Source: Acholoe squamosa
Lineage: Eukaryota > Annelida > Polychaeta > Phyllodocida > Polynoidae
Direction of reading: 5' to 3'
Length of the DNA: 64,000 bases
NCBI GenBank assembly: GCA_949317995.1
Contig: OX439045.1
Coordinates: 4,583,674 to 4,647,673 of the forward strand
The notes beneath the pieces are model-generated. The model was not told where the DNA came from, searched no databases, and saw only the letters and a program-made list of their open reading frames with translations. Below are positions 10,250 through 19,728 of this stretch, piece after piece (positions within the stretch are counted from its first letter, which is position 1; each line of letters begins with the position of its first letter). Position numbers and translations under genes: made by a program.

Positions 10250-10291
10250 TTTAAAAATAACATTAGCTCAGTCACAAATGGGATGTTAGTA
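10248..10291 (-). promoter_or_regulatory. Candidate env splice branch point and acceptor
   Basis: On the minus strand TACTAAC (10291-10285) matches the ideal branch-point sequence. It is followed, about 36 bases from its end, by TTATTTTTAAAG with its AG at 10250-10249, right at the opening of the env frame. Gypsy-type elements express env from a spliced mRNA, which agrees with the missing AUG here. Confidence 0.4.
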
Positions 10292-10355
10292 TGGTCAAGT
10301 ATTTACAAAGGTCGGGGAATCTGTGGGTGGTAGGGTTGTTGTCACATGAAAGGTT

Positions 10356-10892
10356 TTATGCAGATGGACTGGTGCCTGTTGTCACCGTCAGGGGCGGCAC
10401 ACGAGCTTGAGCATGGAATCTGTTTATCTCGAAAACAGCAAACTGGAATACCAGGCTGGCTGTATTCCTTATGGCCAGTTCACGTCCAATTCTGGAGTAT
10501 TGGCGGGGTAAGTCCCTGAGGGGCTGTTCTGACGCTAGAAGTGTGCGAGCACATAAGAGTGCTATGTATGATGCAGATCTATGGTTAAACCTGCCCCATG
10601 GAGGCCGGCGGGGATTATCCCCAGCTACAGCGACCATGAAGGCTTTTATGGTTGCTGCTATGGAGTGATTGTTCATGTCCAGCTCCTGTCTTAGCACAGG
10701 GCTGCTGAGGTAATGTTTAATATCTTCCTGGGCGAGGAAGGTGATGAGGTGTTGCTGTTCCATGATTATGCTCCTAATTTCAAAAGGATCCATGAGATCA
10801 CTCCTGATCCCATGTGGTCCAAGGAGGCTGTGTATGGTCCATGTAGCATTTGGGCCGTGCTTATTTGCCGGTGGGTCCAGGCTGTAAGTCAT
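10356..10892 (-). CDS. Unknown 178-codon ORF between pol and env
   Basis: Starts with ATG at 10892 and stops about 106 bp before the env frame. The product has no signal peptide or membrane segment and is fairly Arg-rich, with several predicted helices in the middle and an Ala/Leu/Arg-rich second half. No family recognised. The pol-env interval is where retroviruses keep accessory genes, so it may be a real accessory protein. The uninterrupted frame in a young element is the only other support. Confidence 0.45.
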   Translation of the reverse strand: MTYSLDPPANKHGPNATWTIHSLLGPHGIRSDLMDPFEIRSIIMEQQHLITFLAQEDIKHYLSSPVLRQELDMNNHSIAATIKAFMVAVAGDNPRRPPWGRFNHRSASYIALLCARTLLASEQPLRDLPRQYSRIGRELAIRNTASLVFQFAVFEINRFHAQARVPPLTVTTGTSPSA

Positions 10893-12080
10893 AAAAGGAA
10901 AAAGGGTCTAAGTGGGCTGTGAATGGGGGGAGAGGAAAAGGTGGGGAATTTGCTTGGCGGAAGAGGTTTAGTAAATTGGATTATCAGTGTTAAAAATTAT
11001 AGGATAGTGGAGAAGTTCTTCCACATTTTACACACACTTGAGGCTCACACCGCCATTGGTTAATAGGGGTACCTGGGCACCATGATAATAAAAGTGCTAT
11101 CATGTACAATGCTAGAACGACTGTTAAAAATCCTAAATGCTAAAATAGACCCATAAGATAATCCTACCTGGGCTGGTTGCATGATGGGTCTGCCATGGTC
11201 CCTTCCCAGACACTTGTTGCCGTGCTTAAGGTGTGGTGGTATTGGTTGTGGGTTGTGTTGTGATCAGATGTGGGTGGGCAAGCGCTTATAAACCTGAGAT
11301 TGAGTTTGGCTATTTCTCAGTCTGAGATCTCCCATAGGTGGTATGTCTTGCCCTGAAAGAGGCGTAGGCCAAATATTATTGGTGGATGCAAGTGGGGTTG
11401 TACGGTCCCATATGCAAATTAGGGTTATCCTGGCCTGGATTGGTTGGTGGTGAGATATTGTCTAAAGATAGCATATTGGGAAGCTTGGCGGGGGGGTGTT
11501 TTATCCCTGGCCAAGGTGATATGGTTGCTATGGCGTCCCTGTAGCTTTTAAAGACCTTGAGGGCAGTGTGTTATTGATTTGTATATGTGCCACCACAGCA
11601 CTTAAGGGTTGGCAGAGACAGCGGTGTAAACATGGGGTGTGGGTGTCAGAGGTCCATCTTCCTACAATAGGTTTATCATTGGAAATAGTGGTCTTGAAGT
11701 GGTAACAAGCCGTCGCATGTGTGTATTGAAGTTTATACACAAACCGAGGATACAGCGCTGCCTTGGGCGGTCGGTATGTGGCGTGTGTAACCTAACCTAA
11801 TTATTTGATAATCCATTTGCCAGTGTTTGGCGTTCCACTTAGAAGGGGTAGGTGTGTGTATATACAGTTAATCAAGGCGGTGTTGATTTTGGATGCATAG
11901 GAATTTTTATGGGTGTTAGTATAAATAGGTTGGGCGTTGGTCTGTGACTGTTGCTGTCAGTGTGTTTAAGTGGTTGGTGTATTAATGGTTGATTAATTCG
12001 GTTGGGGCGCGTGGCGCCTGTGGGGAATGAAGGAGGGCTGTTTATATGGATGTTTGGTGTTTGACACGACGACTTATGGC
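10893..12080 (-). other. Pol-env interval of element 1 without a recognised gene
   Basis: About 1.2 kb. The only open frame of note is a 70-codon minus-strand ORF (11740 to 11528). On the plus strand there are two TATA-like boxes, TATAAA near 11287 and TATAAATAGG near 11929, with no gene recognised behind them. Confidence 0.4.
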
Positions 12081-15000
12081 CTATAATGGACGCTTAGAAA
12101 TTTTTCTTGATTTTCTGGAGGGCATGGGGCTGAAGGAGATTATTCCCTTTTTGGCTGGCCTTCCTCTCTTTTTCTTTGTTTTGTGGGTGGTGAGACTCAC
12201 ATTGGAGGGGTCGTCTTGGTCGGGATCGTGAAGTGAGCTTGTGGGCCCTGATTGTAGCCTTTTTATGATGGCTTTGGCGCTAGCTCTTGTGATTGGTCTC
12301 CTCAACCTTGATACATGTACTGATTTCTTCAGTACTTTTCCATCTTGTAGCCTTTTTAGAATAGCTGTAACTGGTGAAGTCATCCTCATTATGATGTAGG
12401 GGCCTGAGTATGTGGGTTGCAACTTTTTTGATGTACTTTTGACTAGTAGGGTGGGTATATGTAAATATACCAATTGGCCTGTGTTATATGAGCTGAGTTC
12501 TGCTGAAGTGTCGTGTCTGGCTTTCATCTTTTTGTGAGCAGAGATCATGTTTTCTGCAGCTTTCATTTGAATATCATCCCTAAACTGTAGTAGGCTGGTC
12601 ATAATTTTCTCCCTGGTGCTTGAGTCTTTTTCAGCTTTAATCAAGGACAAAGCTGCTTCAGTTGGTAGGTGTGTCTGCTTGCCAAAGACTAACAAATTTG
12701 GTGAGTAGCCTAAGGCGCTGCTTATAGTATTATTAATACTGAAGACTACAGCTTGCAGGAAGGTTGACCAGTGTTTTTGTGATTTTGATACAAAAGCTCT
12801 GAGGGATGATTCTATGGTTTGATGTTGGCGCTCACAGAGACCTTGGGACCTAGACCAATGTGCACTTCCTGTCACATGTTTAATGCCGAACTTTTCACAA
12901 AAATATTTGAATAATTTTGAGACGTATTGCTGGGCATTATCTGTGTTTAGTACTGAGGGAGTGCCATGGATACATATGACTCTTTGGAAGAAGCCAAGAG
13001 CTACAACTGCAGCAGTGTTTTCTTCACTTGTCCAGGCAGTCACATGCCTGGTGGCATGGTCGGTCACCACATGTATGTAGTGAGAGCCATCAGCGGCCTT
13101 GGAAAAAGGGCCTATTGTGTCCATGGTGACATGAGAGTATGCTGTGAGTACTGGGTCACGTAGTTTCATTGGAGTTTTCAGGTTTTTGGGTCTCTTTTTG
13201 GTGGTCAGGCATGTGTGGCAAGTACCGCAGAAGTCAAAAACTTCTTTAAACATTGATCTCCAGTAATACCTAGCCCTTATGGCTGTATATGTTTTGACTG
13301 GACCTAGGTGTCCACCTAGGGGAGAGCAATGGGTTGCTTCCACTAAAGATTCTGTCCACTTTTCTGGAATTACAATTTGCAGTGTGGGCTCTAGGGTTTT
13401 ACCCAAGTTAGTATCAGTAATTCTAAAGAGGACTTCATCCAGTAAGATGAATTGGTCGTGGTTACGTAGTATTTGATTCATTAATCCTGAGTCGTGTGGC
13501 AGGCTACCTTTTTCAATGTAGTTTGCCATGGAGGATGCAAAAAGGTCTTCTTTTTGGCTTTTAATCAGTGTTTCTCTAGAAGGTGTTAGGGATTGGTGTT
13601 TACAGATTTCCTGAATTGCCCTTTCAGCTAGAGGTAGCACACGGCGGGAGAGTTTGGCTCTCTTGGCGTTTGCAGCTTTGACGGAGACCCTAGGTGACCT
13701 AGATTTGGCGGGCCTACCTCTGGGGCGAGGACTGCTGCACTTAGGCTTGAGTGGGCGGGTCTTTTTACTGGGCGCTGATTGGCTGGCTGCTGGAGGTGTG
13801 TCATCCTGGGACTGGGACTGTGCTCGAGTGAGTACACACAGGTCAGGATTCACACCTTGCTGCCTTTCTGGGGTGCCCTTTCTTGCTATGACGCCTTTTG
13901 GTGGTTTATTTGTGCTTCCCCAAATATTGCCTCCTTTTAATATTGATCTGGGAGGTCCCAAACAGATGGGATTATTGGGGATTGGGTCGTCTGATCTGAA
14001 AACCTTTGTCATGGATATATCTGAAAATTGTACCCTCTTTGGTGGGAGGATAATTTTTCCTTGTGATCTAATTGGTATTGGATCATCAGAGCCAGGGGGA
14101 TATTTTCTTCTGGACAGGCAATCTGCCACTAAATTGGCTCTACCTTGTAGGTATTTTACTTCAAAATCATAGGACATAACAGTATCTATCCATCTTGCCA
14201 ATCTCCCATTGGTGATATTCTCCTTTTTGTTGAAGAGGGAGACTAGGGCAGTGTGATCTGAATATACTTTGAAGTGAGTGCCGTCCACATAATGGTGGAA
14301 CTTTTTGACAGCGAAGATTATCCCAAGTAGCTCTTTGTCAGTTATTCCATATCTGGTTTCCTGAGGTGTTAGACCTCTCCCAGAGAATTCAATGGGTCTA
14401 TAAAAACCATGTTCATCTACCTGTGTAATAACTGCTCCTAAGCTGAAATTGCTGGAGTCTGTGAAGATGATAAAGGGTTTGTTATAGTCTGGGAATTTTA
14501 GGACTGCCTCAGTGCAGATTGATGCCTTGATTTTTTCAAAGGCTGTTTGGCATTGAGTGGTCCATTTGAAGGTACCCTTTGTGGCTTCATATAAGGGCTT
14601 CATTATATGGGCAAAACCTCTAATGAATCTCTTATAGAATTGTGCCATTCCATTGAAACACCTAAGGTCGTGGATGTTTTTAGGTGCTGGGAAGGTTTTG
14701 ACCGGTGAGATTTTGTCTGGGGAAGGTGAGATGCCGTGTTGATCTAGGGTAAAACCTAAGAATTCCATTTTGGTGGTGCCAAATTCACATTTTTCTGACT
14801 TTAATTTGATGTTTCCTTTGATGAAAAGTTTTAGCACTTCATCTAGGTCTTGCAAGTGTCTTTCCCATGTGGGGCTGTATATGGCCACATCATCCACATA
14901 GGCCACTGCATTTCTGTATTTGCACTTCATGAGCAATTGTTCCATTACATTCATGAATGACAAACCAGAAGTCTTTAAACCCATGGGTAATACTTTGGCC

Positions 15001-16565
15001 ATATATCTTGTGCCATTGGCGGAGAAAGTTGTTAAAGGCCTTGATTCTTTAGCTAGAGGAATTTGATGGTAGGTGCTGTATACATCCAATTTGGAAAAAT
15101 ATTTAGCACCTGTTCTGCCAACTTGTTGCATGAGGTCGTCTGCTCTGGGGAAGGAGTAGGAAAAAGATTTTAGGTTTTGGTTAACCCATCTATAGTCCAC
15201 GACTATTCTCCATCCTGAGGCCACAGACCTGTCTCCCTGGGGTTTGGGTACTAAGAAAGCTGGGGAGTTCCACTCACAGGGTTTGGTGCATTCTTCAATG
15301 ACACCTTGCTGTAAATGTTTATCTAACAGCTCTCTTTGGAAAATCTCTTTTTTGGGTGACATTCTATAGGATGGTCTGTTGCAGGGTTTGAAGTCAGGGA
15401 TTAATTCTAATTTGACCTCATTTTCAACATTTAATCCTATAGCACTCTCATTTAACACAAAGGCTTCTCTATTTGATTCAACAATGTTTTTGATTTGTTG
15501 TTTTTGGGCCTCAGAGAGCTTGTCACATATTGTATATTTTAGAGGGTCGTCCCCTTTGGGTAGCTGATCTAGGGGATCATCTCCACAATTGATGGGGAGC
15601 ATGTCTTTGTCAGAGATTATGCTGTTGAGGGAGTGTTGGCTGTTCAGTTTTCCAATGGGAATGGCTTTGTTTAGATTGTTGAGTGCAAAAATGCCTAGGT
15701 TCATGTGCTTTTTGATATTGATGGAAAAATCATTTGGGTTGGCCACTGTTACCGGTATGATTTTTCTTGTTGACCTTGGTTCAACAAGGGCGTGTTTCAT
15801 TAGTACCGGTAATGTCGTGTCAACATTTTCTGTGATGCCTGTTTTACCTATTAAGGAATCAGGTCCTATGACGATTGCATTGAATGTGGATTCAGAATTT
15901 GGTGGCATGGTTAGGCCTTTGGCTGCTCTTATGAAGTGTGGTGAAGGGGACTTGGCCCCAAAGGAAATTTTGGCCCTATATTTGGTCATAAAATTTACGC
16001 CAAGAATTATAGGGTGATTTAGCTTTGGAACAACATGTAGTCTTGTTTTAAACTCTGTGTTATTGATTAGGAAAGTTATAGTGATGGAATTGTTGACCTG
16101 AACTGAGGATTTATCAGCTAGTAGGATAACCATGCGAGATCTCCTACCATGTCTGAAATTGGGGGTTGATATGATTTTATCTGCCATTTTCTGGCTGATA
16201 AAGGAGAGGGAGGCTCCAGAGTCTACAAGGGCTCTGTAAGAACTGCCATTGATATCAACATTAACTGCGCCTTTAGTCAATTCAGTATTAATGTAAGAGG
16301 TCTTACCTTGCTGTCCATACTTACTGGTCTCGACTTTTAATTGGAGGCTGGAAATTCTCTTGTTCTGGTTCTCATAGAGGTCCTCACTGTCTGATGAGGA
16401 GTCTTCGTCACAATTCACAGGCTGGGGGTCGTGGTTCTGTTGTTCTGCCGAATTTAATTCTGCTCCATCATTTGTGTGTGAAATATGGCATGTGGGGGAC
16501 GTTCCAATTTTGTTGTCCAAGGTGGGGGCGGGGCTGTAAGATGCATGGTGGCCCTCCCCTGTGTC
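12081..16565 (-). CDS. pol: Pol polyprotein: protease, RT, RNase H, integrase
   Basis: Open from the codon after the gag UAG to 12081, about 1494 residues. Numbering from 16520: retropepsin motif LVDSGAS near 98-104; RT with YVDD at about 541-544; RNase H FTDSS near 685. The integrase has an HHCC finger (HCSPLGGH…CGTC) near 1063-1110 and the catalytic Asp, Asp and Glu near 1131, 1191 and 1227, the last two spaced 35 apart. A GPY-like module (SGPYII) follows near 1370. Two RGRP AT-hook motifs are present, one between RNase H and integrase (about 935) and one near the C-terminus (about 1455); there is no chromodomain. All active-site residues are present and there is no stop. It is in the same frame as gag, so it is probably made as a Gag-Pol readthrough product and processed by its own protease. 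Confidence 0.93.
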   Translation of the reverse strand, partial: DTGEGHHASYSPAPTLDNKIGTSPTCHISHTNDGAELNSAEQQNHDPQPVNCDEDSSSDSEDLYENQNKRISSLQLKVETSKYGQQGKTSYINTELTKGAVNVDINGSSYRALVDSGASLSFISQKMADKIISTPNFRHGRRSRMVILLADKSSVQVNNSITITFLINNTEFKTRLHVVPKLNHPIILGVNFMTKYRAKISFGAKSPSPHFIRAAKGLTMPPNSESTFNAIVIGPDSLIGKTGITENVDTTLPVLMKHALVEPRSTRKIIPVTVANPNDFSINIKKHMNLGIFALNNLNKAIPIGKLNSQHSLNSIISDKDMLPINCGDDPLDQLPKGDDPLKYTICDKLSEAQKQQIKNIVESNREAFVLNESAIGLNVENEVKLELIPDFKPCNRPSYRMSPKKEIFQRELLDKHLQQGVIEECTKPCEWNSPAFLVPKPQGDRSVASGWRIVVDYRWVNQNLKSFSYSFPRADDLMQQVGRTGAKYFSKLDVYSTYHQIPLAKESRPLTTFSANGTRYMAKVLPMGLKTSGLSFMNVMEQLLMKCKYRNAVAYVDDVAIYSPTWERHLQDLDEVLKLFIKGNIKLKSEKCEFGTTKMEFLGFTLDQHGISPSPDKISPVKTFPAPKNIHDLRCFNGMAQFYKRFIRGFAHIMKPLYEATKGTFKWTTQCQTAFEKIKASICTEAVLKFPDYNKPFIIFTDSSNFSLGAVITQVDEHGFYRPIEFSGRGLTPQETRYGITDKELLGIIFAVKKFHHYVDGTHFKVYSDHTALVSLFNKKENITNGRLARWIDTVMSYDFEVKYLQGRANLVADCLSRRKYPPGSDDPIPIRSQGKIILPPKRVQFSDISMTKVFRSDDPIPNNPICLGPPRSILKGGNIWGSTNKPPKGVIARKGTPERQQGVNPDLCVLTRAQSQSQDDTPPAASQSAPSKKTRPLKPKCSSPRPRGRPAKSRSPRVSVKAANAKRAKLSRRVLPLAERAIQEICKHQSLTPSRETLIKSQKEDLFASSMANYIEKGSLPHDSGLMNQILRNHDQFILLDEVLFRITDTNLGKTLEPTLQIVIPEKWTESLVEATHCSPLGGHLGPVKTYTAIRARYYWRSMFKEVFDFCGTCHTCLTTKKRPKNLKTPMKLRDPVLTAYSHVTMDTIGPFSKAADGSHYIHVVTDHATRHVTAWTSEENTAAVVALGFFQRVICIHGTPSVLNTDNAQQYVSKLFKYFCEKFGIKHVTGSAHWSRSQGLCERQHQTIESSLRAFVSKSQKHWSTFLQAVVFSINNTISSALGYSPNLLVFGKQTHLPTEAALSLIKAEKDSSTREKIMTSLLQFRDDIQMKAAENMISAHKKMKARHDTSAELSSYNTGQLVYLHIPTLLVKSTSKKLQPTYSGPYIIMRMTSPVTAILKRLQDGKVLKKSVHVSRLRRPITRASAKAIIKRLQSGPTSSLHDPDQDDPSNVSLTTHKTKKKRGRPAKKGIISFSPMPSRKSRKISKRPL

Positions 16566-16568
16566 CTA
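16525..16568 (-). promoter_or_regulatory. Gag-pol UAG readthrough site with downstream hairpin
   Basis: Gag ends GAA-UAG (16568-16566) and pol continues in the same frame with no other stop. Six bases after the UAG, GGGG (16559-16556) and GGC (16553-16551) can pair with CCCC (16528-16525) and GCC (16534-16532). This gives a GC-rich stem with a small internal loop and a 16-nt apical loop. Gammaretroviruses place a structure about eight bases after the same kind of in-frame UAG. Function here is inferred. Confidence 0.6.
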
Positions 16569-19500
16569 TTCAATGTTGTCATTGTAGTGTTCTCCTTGTC
16601 CAGAATCAGGAGGTTGGTTGTCATGATGGTTGTCTTCTGTCTTTTTGTTGTCATTTCTGCCTGGTGTTGGGTCCCTGGATTTCTTTTGTTGCTGGGTCCA
16701 ATCATCAGGGATCGGGAAATCTGCTGGGACCAGTAGTTTCTGGAAGGACACCTGGCGGGTGTTGGTGGGGGTGGAGGCAACAGGGATGAAAACAAAGTTG
16801 TTTCTTGTGTCGCTGGATTTGGACCTGCTTCTGTTTCCCTCCTGAGATTTGCTTCTGCCTGGCGATTGATACCTGTTCTTGGAGCCTGATCTGCTGTTTG
16901 AGCCGGGTCTGGGGTTGTTATAACCTTGTTGATTTTGGTTGTATCCTGATTTAGGTTTATCGTCATACTGCTTAATATTGCCATTTCCAGGGGGCTTGTT
17001 GTTATAATTGTTGTTATTGTACTGGTCCTTCCTGGATCTGTTATTGTTGTTGTTGTTATTGTTCCTTTGCCCATTGTAGTTATTATAGTTCATGGCGCAC
17101 AAGTCTGAAGTTTGGTTTGAGGCATGGGCTGCTTTGGCTGCTTCCATGACCAATTCTTGTTTTAATGCTGCAGTCTCGGCTTCCCTAATGCTTTTGGGGC
17201 TGTCTGAGAGTACAACATTTTTTATTTCATCTTTGAGGCCATTTATGAGATAGTCCACTTGTACAGATTCATCCAGGTTGCTGTTGGATAGCAATAAGGT
17301 CATATCTGCTATGTATTCCTCCACAGTCTCCTTGGGTTGCTGCTTTCTGTTTCTATATCCTTTGATTATTGTGGCAGGGTCAGGCTGGTTGAATCTGCTG
17401 AGAAAGGCGGCATAGACTGCCTCAGTGTCATACATGATTGGTTTGTCAAAAATGTTTGTGAAAAACCATTGTGCTGCTCTGCCCTTTAAAAAGGTATACA
17501 TACAGGATGCATGCATTGTTGGGCTGCGGGGGTATGCATTTCTTATATAGAATTTAAATTCTGCCAGGAATCTGGCTGCAGACCTGTAGGGCGAGGGTTT
17601 GTCAAAGGGTTCTGGCTTGTTAAAACAGCTTAATTGAGCAGATGTGAGTCGCTCAGGTTCAAAACTCCTGTATCCAGTAGGAGCGGAGAAATTGGATTGT
17701 CCTAGATTTGGTATCATTGGTGTGGACTGAGCTGCAGGCTGGTGGGCAGCTGCTTGGGCAGGTGGAGTGTTTGTAAACAAACCATACATTGGTATAGGGT
17801 TGTTGTAGGGCGTGTGTGCCTGGTGGGGTATGTATACATGGTTGTAAACACTGCCTGAAAGTGATGTGGCGGCTACCGGTGATGGACGAGTGGTAGAGGG
17901 CGCCATCTGGTGGGTTGTGGCTGAACTACCAAGACCTGCATGTGTCGCGCCTTGTTGGGTGGGCGTGGCACCTGTCGCTATCATTCGGGTTGTATTTTGG
18001 AAAAGGCTTGGGGGGCTGAGCCTGTATCCCACCGGTACAGATGTCGGCATTCTGGTAGAGGTGCTCATAACCTGTGAAGGTTGGCCTGAAGGGGGTAGCC
18101 TAGTGTTGGTGGGTGAGAAAAGGCTGTTTTGGCCTTGGCTGGTAGGTGTTCTTGTCCTATCAATGGCCCTGAATATTTCAGATCTCATTTCATCAATATT
18201 TCTGTTGATTCTGTCAGACAGATTGGCTGACGCTATTTCAGACCTTCTCAGTACATCAGCGTTGTCCTGAGCTGCTCTTCTTTGTATTTGGCCAATGTCA
18301 TTCTCCAGGTGCGATTTCCAAGTGTCCATGTCATTCAACCTGTCATTTATTCTTGACAGTTGGCAGGAGGAGTCGTCTCCAATCCTTTTTATTTCAGCGG
18401 ACAATAAGTTCATTTGTCCTGTTAATAGGTTGGAGAGGGAGTCATTGACTGCCTGGGTGCATTCTCTGACTATGTTCCTCATCATGTCATCCTGGTTGTA
18501 TTCTGGAGGTGGAGCTGCAGTGGCCATGTTTGGGTAGGCAGGTGCTCTGTGCAGGTGGGGGAAGGTTACTTCTGTGTCTTCTTCAGAGGTGGATTCTGTT
18601 TGTAAGTGGGCGGGGAAGTGACTGTTTCTGTGTAGTATGGGAGTAGTGGCCACAAGGTCGCCTCTTCTAGCTGCAGAGTCCAAGCTTCTTTGAAGTCTGT
18701 AAAATACAGGTGTATTTGGCCTTTGAGGGGAGGATGATTGCACTCTTCTCCTGGGTCTATGGGTGGGGTATGGCCTTTCAAAGGATCTGGCTCTTGGAGG
18801 CGTGCTCAGGGATGAATTTGGTGCTGGAGGTGTCGCCCTGTCTTCCTCGGAGGTAGAGTAGGGGTAGTAAGGCCTAGGGTTTCCTCCAGGTGGATTGCTA
18901 TCAGGCTGTGGGTTTTGGTGCGGCCTTAGCAAATTGGTGGGATTGGAGTTGTCTTGCCACTGCTCTTCTAGAATACGGTTTATCCTGTCTAGAAAAACAG
19001 AGGGACTCTCACCACACTGGTAGCTTGGTGTAGCTCCGGTTGGTATCAGTTGTACACGTCCTGTGTTGAGTCTGTTTTCTCTCCACCTGTGGATTGCTGA
19101 GTCTAGCCTGCTCCTCCAGTAATTGTCTGCTACTGATGGGTGGGCTTGGATGTCCGGTACAGTAAGGTTGTCCCAACTTAGGTCAGGTGTACACTGTGGG
19201 TCAGAATCACTGCTGGATGAGGGTGACCGTCCGGCAGCTTCCAGGGCTTCCTGCAGGCTATTGGATCTTTCCTCTAGATGGCTATCTAGGTGGAGGTAAC
19301 CAGGTGATTGATTTTCAGGCGTGCTGTATGTGGTGCTTTGAAGACCACCTAATCTTAGGGGTGGTGATTCTGAGGGTGAATAACCAGGTAGGGTGAGGTT
19401 TAAACCTGGTGGTGGGACTCCTGCTGGTGTGCTGGTAGGTGCACCTGTGTTGGTGTCCACTATGGTAGATGAGAAATGTAAGGTGTTTGAACTCACAGGT

Positions 19501-19676
19501 GTCTGTTTATGCGTGCGTCTATGGGCTGGTAGCACTGGGTCCAGCTGGAGCGCGTCTGGCGAGGAGTCTATCGGGGCGGCGTACTGTGTACTGGTGGCTT
19601 CTTGCTGGTCTCTGTCTTGAGATGTAGGGATACGTTGTGGGGTTGGCTCCTTTGGTAGGGTCTCACTGTTGTCCAT
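16566..19676 (-). CDS. gag: Gag polyprotein of element 1 (1036 codons)
   Basis: The ATG at 19676 has a strong context (GCCATGG) and lies 52 nt after the 5' LTR. Residues 1-about 400 are Pro/Ser/Thr-rich and probably disordered. Residues about 400-520 are helical. A Retrotrans_gag-like capsid region spans about 680-870, with an Arg/Phe-rich start and a major-homology-like segment (KETVEEYIADM). The tail (about 890-1000) is Asn/Gly/Arg/Ser-rich, with poly-Asn from an AAC-type repeat and RSRS motifs. It has no CCHC zinc knuckle, so RNA binding probably relies on the basic tail. About twice the usual Ty3 Gag length. Intact, and ends at the UAG discussed for pol. Confidence 0.88.
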   Translation of the reverse strand: MDNSETLPKEPTPQRIPTSQDRDQQEATSTQYAAPIDSSPDALQLDPVLPAHRRTHKQTPVSSNTLHFSSTIVDTNTGAPTSTPAGVPPPGLNLTLPGYSPSESPPLRLGGLQSTTYSTPENQSPGYLHLDSHLEERSNSLQEALEAAGRSPSSSSDSDPQCTPDLSWDNLTVPDIQAHPSVADNYWRSRLDSAIHRWRENRLNTGRVQLIPTGATPSYQCGESPSVFLDRINRILEEQWQDNSNPTNLLRPHQNPQPDSNPPGGNPRPYYPYSTSEEDRATPPAPNSSLSTPPRARSFERPYPTHRPRRRVQSSSPQRPNTPVFYRLQRSLDSAARRGDLVATTPILHRNSHFPAHLQTESTSEEDTEVTFPHLHRAPAYPNMATAAPPPEYNQDDMMRNIVRECTQAVNDSLSNLLTGQMNLLSAEIKRIGDDSSCQLSRINDRLNDMDTWKSHLENDIGQIQRRAAQDNADVLRRSEIASANLSDRINRNIDEMRSEIFRAIDRTRTPTSQGQNSLFSPTNTRLPPSGQPSQVMSTSTRMPTSVPVGYRLSPPSLFQNTTRMIATGATPTQQGATHAGLGSSATTHQMAPSTTRPSPVAATSLSGSVYNHVYIPHQAHTPYNNPIPMYGLFTNTPPAQAAAHQPAAQSTPMIPNLGQSNFSAPTGYRSFEPERLTSAQLSCFNKPEPFDKPSPYRSAARFLAEFKFYIRNAYPRSPTMHASCMYTFLKGRAAQWFFTNIFDKPIMYDTEAVYAAFLSRFNQPDPATIIKGYRNRKQQPKETVEEYIADMTLLLSNSNLDESVQVDYLINGLKDEIKNVVLSDSPKSIREAETAALKQELVMEAAKAAHASNQTSDLCAMNYNNYNGQRNNNNNNNNRSRKDQYNNNNYNNKPPGNGNIKQYDDKPKSGYNQNQQGYNNPRPGSNSRSGSKNRYQSPGRSKSQEGNRSRSKSSDTRNNFVFIPVASTPTNTRQVSFQKLLVPADFPIPDDWTQQQKKSRDPTPGRNDNKKTEDNHHDNQPPDSGQGEHYNDNIE

Positions 19677-19728
19677 GGCTCATGAGAGGTGGTAACTTGT
19701 GGGATGATACGTGAGGGTTCTCCACCAT
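19677..19728 (-). other. Element 1 leader and primer binding site
   Basis: In element orientation, TGGTGGAGA begins one base after the LTR. Its nine bases fit the 3' end of metazoan tRNA-Ala (…TCTCCACCA); the match stops there, so the primer assignment is tentative. The leader to the gag ATG is only 52 nt. Confidence 0.45.

Noticed and set aside
11280-11960. Two further plus-strand TATA boxes in the pol-env interval of element 1
   Set aside because: No ORF or convincing exon follows them; TATA words alone are too common in AT-rich sequence.
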